Shown here piece by piece: positions 46,792-55,307 of a stretch of DNA of 64,000 bases. The stretch's first letter is position 1; each line of letters begins with the position of its first letter. Below the pieces are notes generated by a model. It saw nothing but the letters and a program-made list of their open reading frames with translations, searched no databases and was not told where the DNA came from. A program made the position numbers and the translations under genes. Origin of the DNA: Marasmius tenuissimus (taxonomy: Eukaryota; Basidiomycota; Agaricomycetes; Agaricales; Marasmiaceae). The stretch covers positions 3,658,001 to 3,722,000 of the forward strand of contig JAQOTA010000047.1 in NCBI GenBank assembly GCA_029532415.1. Direction: 5' to 3'.

Positions 46792-48297
46792 ATCTTGCCC
46801 ACTTTTTGAATCGTGTGTTAACCATTGTGGCGATTACTATCAGTAAGATATAGGCTGCCTACACCCGTTAGATATCATAACGTTGAGTAAATAGCTGGAT
46901 AGGAAGCCCTCTGATCTCGTTGATATGTGCATGCGAGCCCGCACAGTAAATTCTGGGAATACTCACACACTCACAGCCTTTATCCACTTAAGAACAAAAT
47001 CCGGCTCTGTTGAACCGGAGAGGTGTGAAAGGAGCTACCTCAATAGGGAGGACCGGGTCTCGTCAAACTCGTGCGCAGGGTCCGGTTTTTCGATCCGAAT
47101 ACGCTTCAAACATACTTACTGATTCTCGGGATGAGGGGTCTAGTTGGTTTCGTTAGGAGAATAGGTGCGGTGTCTTCGATGAATCTCATCGAGAAGCGAC
47201 GCGGAAAATCCGGGTACCGATTCATGAGGAGAGCACGGCCGCGAAGGGGGTGGAACTCGGAAGACGGTAAAAAACAGCGGACGAGGGGAGGGACGGTGAT
47301 TCACGTATGATAGGTCAACATAAAATAAGCGCTCGTCGTCGTCATATATTACGACGTGCTCCATATCACTGTGAAGTGCGTTGTTTGGGTCTTATATTCG
47401 GGAGCTCTCCGCTTTACGAGTGCCTGACCAGTTGCTCGTTGTTTGAAACGCCCGTCATGCCGTTGCTTCAAGCTGATACCTCTTCTTTTCTCCCCGCTTG
47501 GCACCCTAACACAGTGCGGTAACGTATCACTCGTTCCTTCAATAGGTTGTCCTTACCCACAAGAGGCGGGATTTCATTTCTCATCATCACAAAGATTACT
47601 ATCAACGAACTCCAAACATATCGCCCCATCCAAGTCTCTGAGACCCTCTCATCATCAGGTGCCGTCTCCGTATCTTAGCATGCCAGACGAGCAAATGAAC
47701 AGTCAAGCGTAGTCAGCCCCCACCGAGCGTCGAGCACTCAGAGGCGCGACATTCACACCTCGTCGATGCAGCTCAATGATATCAGCTGTTGTTCTCCTCA
47801 ATTCTTCCCAAGTCCCAAATAAGCCCACCCAAGAAATTATCAGCTCGATCCACCATACTTTCTGTCCCAGATTGAACGCTGTGCAGAATAATAAGTACTT
47901 TATAAACTGTTACTCCAGCTATTGCTTACTCCCTCCTCTGTTTCAAGTGTCAGAGGTATTCCATCAGCCGCCGTTTCTGTGTGTTTATTTTGTCGGTTTG
48001 ATCAGCTGAACAGGGCATGACATATAAAGTCGGTCCCAACTCTTCACAATGGAAAGTTTCGTCAAGTATGGTTGGTGGTTCTATATCGGGATAAGATACA
48101 ATTTTTTTCTCGTGAGCGACACGAGCGAAGTCACCGTCCACATCCGCATCTTGATATTCACGTTGAGTAGGATTCAGTACGCTATTCTGGGTTGACTTCT
48201 TATATTATCGACCATTCGGAATAGGGAGTGCTGGTTCTTTCTTTAGTTTCCCTCGCTCACACTCATTTATTGGTCTCAATGAATCCAGAATGAGACT
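46792..48297. other. Gap upstream of relic K
   Basis: About 1.5 kb without a supported gene. Around 48130-48165 lies a GTCCACATCCGCATCTTGAT stretch shared with the regions upstream of I and H. No class-3 ectodomain exon is readable between it and K, so that part was deleted. Confidence 0.35.
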
Positions 48298-48730
48298 TTG
48301 TTACGACTTCCATCTCCAACAAGAACCACTTCATCCTCACCTGGTGGTGGTCCTACAGGGCAAATTTCCCAGCCACGGTATTGCAGCCGTAAGCCTAGGA
48401 GATCGGACCGTTATCCGCTATCTCGAGAAACGGTTTGGAGGTTCCTCTTTGACTCCGGCGGTGACAATTGTGCATACAGAACTCCCTCGAATTCATCTTT
48501 AGTGTTAGCAATAAGAGGGAAGAAACGATTCGTGTACCAACCTCGTCAACCGAGCCAGGTCAGCTTTCAATCTCCCGAAACGAGCGATAGGGCAATGGTG
48601 CAAAGCGCGTCAAAAACACTCAGTTTTCCGCTTCGATCAGCTATGAACACCATTGCAGGCCTTCCTTCGACAGAGAACTCCACGAGTTCAGGAGCACCCA
48701 CGAATGTGAGCGCACTAAGGTGAGTCAAAA
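48298..48730 (+). pseudogene. Class 3 stalk relic K
   Basis: The frame contains SPTRTTSSSPGGGPTGQISQ, matching J's stalk (VTSSSSPGGSPQGQASQ), and near its end TIAGLPSTENSTSSGAPTN, matching J's TIASSQSAESTNTGEPT. Between them, GTTCCTCTTTGACTCCGGCG parallels J's DNA in a shifted frame. No signal peptide, ectodomain, TM or tail is found, so this is the stalk remnant of a lost family member. It precedes a G5-like fragment, mirroring the H-G5 arrangement. Confidence 0.6.
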
Positions 48731-49424
48731 GCTATGACACCACTCGCAATACGACAGTGTATAACGTACCTTCACATTGTGAATGGTTTTTTGCTCAATT
48801 TCTCTCTCTGCATCGCCGAGTCTCGCCCTCATGATAACCCTAACAAACCCAATCATGAGCCGAATCTAAAGACCTATACATAGAAGCTACCTAAAGAGCC
48901 CAGCACACAAGTGGAGTCTCTGATGTTCAGAGTTTGTGATTTGCCTGTGAGTGAAGGTATGGCATCGTATTCCGAAGCTCCCAGTTGCAAGATGTCGAAC
49001 GCCGCAACTCGGGCTGCGAGGGAAACTGCCTCTTTGATGTAGCTGAGGCTCAGCTGGTTACTGGATCGTGGGTAGTACCACTAAACCCTCGCCGAATCTT
49101 GACATCACTACTTCTCAAAGCACTCAATTGAGCGCGACGGGTGGCTTTGTTATGATGCGAAATTCTCGCGTTGATGACCTGGTGTAATCAAAACCACATC
49201 TCGTATCAGAGCTTTCAGCGCACCTTCGCAATATTCTTGATTACGTCGGCCCATGTCGTAGCCTCCTACATATTTATAATCTATAAGTCATGTTTCTTCC
49301 CCCTCCCGATACATCGATTTCGACTCTCCATACCCATCGTCCGTGTACCTTCAGCATTGGCGTATTGCATCCGAGATGCCACGGGTTTTGAGTCCTCGTA
49401 CGGTCTGTGGTCCGGACGGACCTC
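48731..49424. other. Diverged copy of the 38.4-38.5 kb intergenic stretch
   Basis: From about 48905 the DNA resembles 38415 onward: ACAAGTGGAGT, CAGAGTTTG-R-GAT and, later, GACCT-Y-YYACCGGCGGCT. It marks a segmental duplication that includes the G5 fragment next to it. No gene supported. Confidence 0.45.
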
Positions 49425-49640
49425 TCACCGGCGGCTAAAGCGACTGCAACCTCTCGGGATCTCGTCTCCGACTTTGAATAGCCCCCAGCCGATTGGTTTC
49501 AATTGGTCTGAAAACATTACAGTGCCTATGGTTGTACTGGAGAGTCCAATGGATATGACTTTCGCCATTTGAACTACATTCGGATATAAGGGGAGTTTAC
49601 CGTTCAATACAATTGAAACACCGAGCCCCAGCAGGAGGGA
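49425..49640 (-). pseudogene. Fragment of a G5-like multi-TM gene
   Basis: The frame MAKVISIGLSSTTIGTVMF, then SDQLKPIGWGLFKVGDEI, aligns with G5's TKVVAIGLSGAIMGTVAF and SDKSRPTSLELFKAGDEI. Flanking intron DNA also matches. The frame then ends without the NGFVTILT and GRIW segments, so only a piece survives. Confidence 0.65.
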
Positions 49641-52439
49641 TTGGGTGTCGCGCATCAACCGGTCCGCTGGTGCCCCGCAATTTGCAAATTGTCTGTTAAC
49701 AATGACTGTAACTAAGCTCGGTGTAACTTTGACATGTCAGTAAACGGTGACTACATTTCGAAAACTAGGTCCGCACCAAGTATTTGTAAGCGAAGAATCA
49801 ACTGATCGCGGCGCTGACCCGCCCAAAGGATTTTTCCCTCCGGATTATTTGGTCTGGCTGTCGTTGACGTTGTCACATCGACAGTGACCGCTTCTTTCCC
49901 CCTTCCCACTATCATCATCAATCACCTCACCCTCTATTCCTCCTCAACTTGAGGCTCCATATGTGAGAGATCTAGGTAGATATTTCTATCGACGGCGCTT
50001 CGATGTGTAGTCATAATACTCTGATTGGCGCGATCGACATTTTTGAAGCCAGGATCTAGGAAATTGAAGGCAAGCTTTTCGTGATTCAAAAGATGGTGTC
50101 ACTAGCTGGCGGTGAGTCAACCTCTGAGCTCACTTTTATGATGCACTCGACGCGTCCTGATACGTGTCTTTCCACGTTTTTTAGTATCTTTGGTCGCCGT
50201 AAACGAGGATTGTGGAGTCCCAGCCGGAAAAAGCCCGAGGGGAGAGCGATTTATGAAGTGGCCGTGCCCCATACGGCTTTAGAGATGGCCTTGATGTGAG
50301 CTTTCACATAATTGCATTCGTTACACCCACTGACATCCATTTGAATCACCTCTCATTTCACACGCTGGATGTCTCCATGCTTGTCATGGCAAATAAGCTT
50401 TTATTTGCTATGCTGTGGCTCTCGGTGCTCACTTTGGAACCCTCCGTGATATAGGTACTGGCGAGCGGCCTCGCATACATTTGGGAGGGAACAGCGCGGG
50501 TTCCGTTCATAGCTTTGGTATTACCACGCACTTGAGGACAATCACACCGGCTCTACATGACGAAGGTGTGTACTATCTATTACACTATATGTACTACAGA
50601 ATATTTGTACAGCCCAAGCTTGCTCCTCAATGCTCAACGAGCAGGCTCATGTACAGTAATCTAGATTGACTATATAATCTATTCTAGCTTTACTGGCATC
50701 GCGAGTTTTGCTTGAAGCTAGAGACCAATGCACAAGTTGAAGCCCCGTACCTCGCTGCCAGTGGTGCTAAGTCCCGTCTCACCGCCGTTTCCTACTCACT
50801 ACATTAGCAGTCTGAGTATCGTTATGTTATCGTTATGTTATTGTTGGTTGGATATTACATTGCTACTGCCTGTTTATGTGGCTACAAGTCTGCAGAAAAC
50901 CTTCGGATCACAAAACTAGACCACTCTCGACGTTCCACATGTCCCACTCAATCTGTGGCCCTGCAGCCGTGAAAACATCGAAACAGACATCAACCTTCAA
51001 TTGAATTACTTCTCACACTACCTCCCTTACCTTTCCGGTCCTGCCAAGGCTCAGCTTGAAGTCCAGGGGACGGCAATAGTATCGGAAGTCAAGTCCAAGC
51101 TTGTTTGTTGTGTGGAATTTGGGTGGAGTAGCAAGGGCTATGTGTAGAGAACGCAAATATTGAAAGTTTTAGCAAGCAAGGATCCAGACCAGTCCAGACA
51201 GTGATTCTGGAAAGCATGCCGAAGACGCAGTGTTTTTGATGTTCTGAACATTCTAAAAACTCACAGATGTGGAGGTTGTGATTGAGAATATCTAAAGCCA
51301 AGAACCAACTAGCAACATGAGCACACCAACAGGGTTGCCCACGGATAAGGAGGTTCGGAAGTTAGCATTAAGCACTCAACGTGGGCAGATTGCTCATGCT
51401 GGCCTGACAGCATATGCGACACACTTGATTACAGATTCCAGAGTTCCTTGAGAGTTCAATGGGGAAGTTGGTCATGGATTACTATGAGACAGGGTCTTGA
51501 AGGGTAGACTAGACCCGTTCACGGACGACAGTACAACATTTAATCCCCGGAGTCCTAATAAGCAAGACCAACTTCAAGCGTCGAGCCAGACTCAGAAATT
51601 GGAATATGAATATCTATATAGGTGTTAGTAGTATTAAACAAAACTCATCGTCAGTATTCTTTCTCGACTATGATAGTATAGCCATCAACACAACAGTCCA
51701 CAGCGATGAGAGTTAAAACGTTAAACTCGCATAGATCGGTAATGTATCAGATACCCAAGAAGGGGCGCGTGAGCAAGCAAAGTCGAGCGGCGTTCCGGAG
51801 ATCGAGACTTGAGCTTGCAGAAGGTCAGGCAACACGATATTCTGTAGACCGGCTGAATAAACTTGGATGCGACTCTGTCAGGTCGATTCTACAACACGAA
51901 GGATCAGTAAAGTTGGTTCCCGCCCGAGCCCGGCGAGGATAAACGCACCTGTAGCTTGAGTGAAATCGCACCGAAAAAAGACGTCCGATTAGACGGGCCA
52001 CTTCTAAAGGGCTCGAACTACTACCGTTACAACTGTACTCAATTCTGAACTCTGGCCAGTAGTAACCAAGCCTTTCGACGTCGCCACGATGGCATTACTT
52101 GCTACTTACTATCGGACTGAGGGATTTTTGAGGTGAAAAGGAGTTTTACAGGCGTGCGAACCCAGATAGCGAAAGAAAATGGCGGTTTTGGTGGTTGTAC
52201 TTATCAGACCATTTAAATTTAACAAGATAGTAGTCACATCGACGTTACTTGAAGGAAACCGTTTTCGGAGAAGGACCCGGAAGTATACCGGGAGAACGTG
52301 ATCTATAACCCACGTGTGCTTATAAGTAGTTGGTGTGCACCTAGCTTCCCTACATTTCGGACTGAGTGATCGCCGATCACTGAACTTGTATATCAGTAAT
52401 TGTCACTGGGACACTTCACTGAACTCTCTCGATGGTTGA
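49641..52439. other. Long gap, no supported gene
   Basis: About 2.8 kb. A 78-codon ORF at 51706..51942 (basic, with RLELAEGQATRYSVDRL) and an 84-codon ORF at 50415..50669 have no recognised domain. No large repeat seen. The 5' region of gene J may begin near 52350. Confidence 0.3.
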
Positions 52440-53654
52440 TCAGAATGTTTCGTTGGGTAACCATTTAAGGCTGTCTGGGGCCGTTGTGAAGCGACAGCGG
52501 TGCATATCCCTGAGTTTGGCACAGAGAATGCAGAAGAGATATTTAATGGAGGGAAGGTTGTGTAGGACAACCATCAGAATACCATTCCGCCCGGTACGTG
52601 AACAAACAGACATCCAAGATCAGGTCTATAATTGGATACGACCTTGACCGTGTAGATTTCCAATCTATTGTTCAACAGGATCTACCACAACCGTAGGTTG
52701 ATAGTTGTTAAAGTTGCTTTGCCTACTTGAATTTTGTATCTAGCTCGACTTTCTTTGACGAAAAACGTCTGATTCACGTCGTTGCCGCGGTCTCACCTCT
52801 CCCCCTAACCACAACTGGCTTATCCACAACCAGTCTACTCGTAACCAGTTCATCTTCACCGGGTGGTAGTCCGCAGGGACAAGCTTCGCAGACCATGGAA
52901 TCACAGCAGTGAGTTCAATATATCGGATCACTACACAACCTTCTGAAATAGTGCATAGAGGATCCTCTTCGACTCCGACGGCGCCAGAGTCATCGTTATC
53001 TACCACCGGTGGGGAAAGTAGCAGTAGAGAAACGAGGTGAGCATTGAATCCATCCAAAGTAGGGTGATTACTCAGCCTGTGGTACCAATTTACGTGCTTC
53101 AATAAACCAGCACCATCGCCAGTTCCCAGTCAGCAGAAAGTACCAATACAGGAGAACCTACAATATCGCATGGTAGGCGGGAAAATCCTGGGTTGATCAC
53201 AGGGATAATCGTGGGAGTTCTCATACTCACTTTACTTGTGGCCGCGGGATGGAGATTTTCAAAAAGGAAGAGACACACTTCTGCTCAGACGCTCTTTCCC
53301 TATGATGGCAACTCGAGCTCATTTTCTCCTTCCACGGCCATCATTAAAAATCTAACCGAACCTTTAACGAATTGCCGCCCAATACCTGATATCCGTTTGA
53401 ATGACATTCTAGAGCCCGAGCAACGGAAGCAGTCCACTGACGCACGGGAAAGAGGATCTGGCTCGACACGATCCGGTGTTACAATCTTGAATGCTGCTAC
53501 CGAGAATCACCAAAGGGTAGAGGCACCAGTAGTTGGGATTCTGCGTCATACAGATAGCGGATGGAGGCCTGTCGTCGAAAGGTGCTCTCAACCACCCCAA
53601 ACCGGAAGCGAAAGGTTGTTGGAAATGCCGCCTAGCTATTCGGAGGCCGCGTGA
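52440..53654 (+). pseudogene. PPxY-tail family member J, class 3, degenerate ectodomain, intact tail
   Basis: The 3' half is well preserved. It has a stalk with SSTFFDEKRLIHVVAAV and SSSSPGGSPQG, one TM (LITGIIVGVLILTLLVAAGW), SKRKRH, ILRHTDSGWRPV and a C-terminal MPPSYSEAA. Upstream, SIIGYDLDRVDFQSIV ending in a phase-2 donor matches the third exon of H. Before that, the class-3 core survives only in pieces, such as ENAEEIFNGGKVV followed by a TAG stop. The first exon is not recognisable. Either the N-terminal half has decayed or a different start is used. A retrotransposon is inserted in its 3' flank. A transcript of the 3' exons could still make a TM-tail protein, but this is speculative. 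Confidence 0.6.
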
Positions 53655-53685
53655 ATAGTCGCACTATTCCCCACATGTTGCTTCG

Positions 53686-54008
53686 TGTTACAGTTACGAA
53701 AGGGGTATATCATTTCTTTCACCTATGATATCTTATCTATAACTCTGATACGTTTATTTATCTGATCGCAGTGCTATTTATCAGACCACAGTATTCGCAG
53801 TAGTTCGCAGTATGTACGCAGCTCAGATCGCAGTATTTACAACAGTTCGCAGTATGTACGTAGTTTCAGCTTTAGTATTTATATTTGTACAGTAACAGGT
53901 CCTGCTCTTCAGCTTGACCTTACAACTCAATCTCACATTCATGACACCAGAACCAAGACAGGTCGATAACTCAGTATTGAGCTTACGTTGTGAACACCAG
54001 TCATAACA
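53686..54008 (+). repeat. 5' LTR, 323 bp
   Basis: Starts TGTTACAG and ends TCATAACA, with short inverted ends. It holds tandem-like GCAGTA motifs, including two copies of TTCGCAGTATGTACG at 53804 and 53846, probably promoter elements. A short frame begins at an ATG near 53941. Confidence 0.95.
53876..53886 (+). promoter_or_regulatory. TATA-like box of the LTR promoter
   Basis: TATTTATATTT lies about 25-30 bp before 53908. That is where a self-priming transcript would need to start, so the two signals support each other. Confidence 0.5.
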
Positions 54009-54023
54009 TAAGGTCAAGCTGAA
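54009..54023 (+). other. Primer-binding site of self-priming type
   Basis: TAAGGTCAAGCTGAA directly abuts the 5' LTR. Its exact reverse complement, TTCAGCTTGACCTTA, is inside the LTR at 53908..53922, at the expected RNA 5' end. This is the arrangement of Tf1/sushi-type elements, which prime reverse transcription with their own folded-back 5' end instead of a tRNA. Confidence 0.75.
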
Positions 54024-54308
54024 TACCAGAACAAGCCGACTTATCCAAGTTTAGGCTATCCCAACAATCCAGAAACCAGAACCCCAGAACCAAACGACAA
54101 GATTTCTTTTCGATCCAGAAACCCATCACCAGATACAGAACCCGAATCCCTGGGAACTGTCAGTAATTCCGAAAGCAATAACTGGCCTTTCCTTCCATAC
54201 CCAGAATATAGAAACACTTCAGAATCCCCACTAGCAGATTTATTCCAGAACCTTAATTTAGGAAACGATTCAGATACAGATTGGGAAATAGAATCAACAG
54301 AATCAGAA

Positions 54309-55307
54309 ATGTCAGGACAGACAGGACAAGCAGCAACCGTGAACACCCATGCCAAGGAGATAAAGATCGGCACCCCTAAGGATTTCGATGGTGATCACAC
54401 TAAAACTGAAGAATTCCAAACTGATGTCGACCTATACCTCACGGCAAACGAAGAAATCTATTCAGATGACAAGAAGAAAGTAACTTTCATGCTATCCTAC
54501 ATGAAAGGAGGACCAGCTGGAAGATGGAAGACAGTACGAATTCAAGAATACACAAAGGCAGGAGGAACATGGCCAACATATAATGCCTTCAAAGCTACAT
54601 TCAAAGAAGCATTTGGAGAATCAGACGAAGCAGGGAACACCTTAAACAAACTTTGGCAACTTCAACAGAACAAAGATACAGCTGACAATTACGTCTCCAA
54701 GTTCGAAACACTAGCAGCTAAATCTGGAGTCAGCAATGACACAGCTTTAATTGACTACTTCGTACGAGGACTCAACGAGTGGATCAGAGATAGGATGTAT
54801 GAAAGAGAAGAAATGCCAACTACTCTTGCATCCTGGAAGACAATCGTCAAAAGGATGGACAACAATAAAAGGAGAGGGAAAGGAATAGCTAGCTATTTTA
54901 GCAGCACAGTATCCAAACCGAAACTTCAGTTTGTCCCGAACTATCAAACCCAACGAGATCCAAATGCTATGGACGTTGATCAAATTCACATCGATCGGCT
55001 TAGCCCAGCTCAAACACAAGAATATTACCAGAAAGGATTTTGTTTCAGATGTGGCCGTCAAGGACATATCGGAAGAAACTGCCCCAACCGACAGAGACAA
55101 TATCAGAACAGATCCCAATATCAGAACCCACGAAACCAGTATCAAAATGCGAAACCAAACGATAAAGTCCTTGTGACTATTCCAAAGGCAGAAGCAGATA
55201 AAATGAAACCTAGTGGATATACTCAGATCAGATCGATCTATCAGGAGATGACCAACAAACAAAGAGAAGAATTTCATAACAAGGTAGAGGAAGAGGGTTT
55301 TATGTAA
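54309..55307 (+). CDS. gag: Gag polyprotein, 332 aa
   Basis: The capsid-like region (about 25-185) includes FDGDHTKTEEFQTDVDLYL and TFKEAFGESDEAGNTLNKL, typical of Ty3/Gypsy retrotransposon Gag. A CCHC zinc knuckle follows at residues 245-258 (CFRCGRQGHIGRNC), which binds the element's RNA. The start used is ATG 54309, but the same frame stays open upstream to 54012 without another ATG, encoding a Pro/Glu/Ser-rich stretch. Gag stops at 55305, four codons after a slippery heptamer that would feed ribosomes into pol. No internal stop, so Gag itself looks functional. Confidence 0.9.
   Translation: MSGQTGQAATVNTHAKEIKIGTPKDFDGDHTKTEEFQTDVDLYLTANEEIYSDDKKKVTFMLSYMKGGPAGRWKTVRIQEYTKAGGTWPTYNAFKATFKEAFGESDEAGNTLNKLWQLQQNKDTADNYVSKFETLAAKSGVSNDTALIDYFVRGLNEWIRDRMYEREEMPTTLASWKTIVKRMDNNKRRGKGIASYFSSTVSKPKLQFVPNYQTQRDPNAMDVDQIHIDRLSPAQTQEYYQKGFCFRCGRQGHIGRNCPNRQRQYQNRSQYQNPRNQYQNAKPNDKVLVTIPKAEADKMKPSGYTQIRSIYQEMTNKQREEFHNKVEEEGFM
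55295..55301 (+). promoter_or_regulatory. Putative -1 ribosomal frameshift site between gag and pol
   Basis: GGGTTTT is read G-GGT-TTT in the gag frame, a canonical X-XXY-YYZ slippery heptamer, just before the gag stop. A -1 slip enters the pol frame, which is open from there through the protease active site. I did not establish a downstream RNA structure. Confidence 0.6.

Noticed and set aside
53193..53654. Gene J read as an independent short protein starting at ATG 53193
   Set aside because: That ATG would begin inside the TM helix; upstream stalk and ectodomain pieces align with H, so it is the 3' exon of a larger gene.
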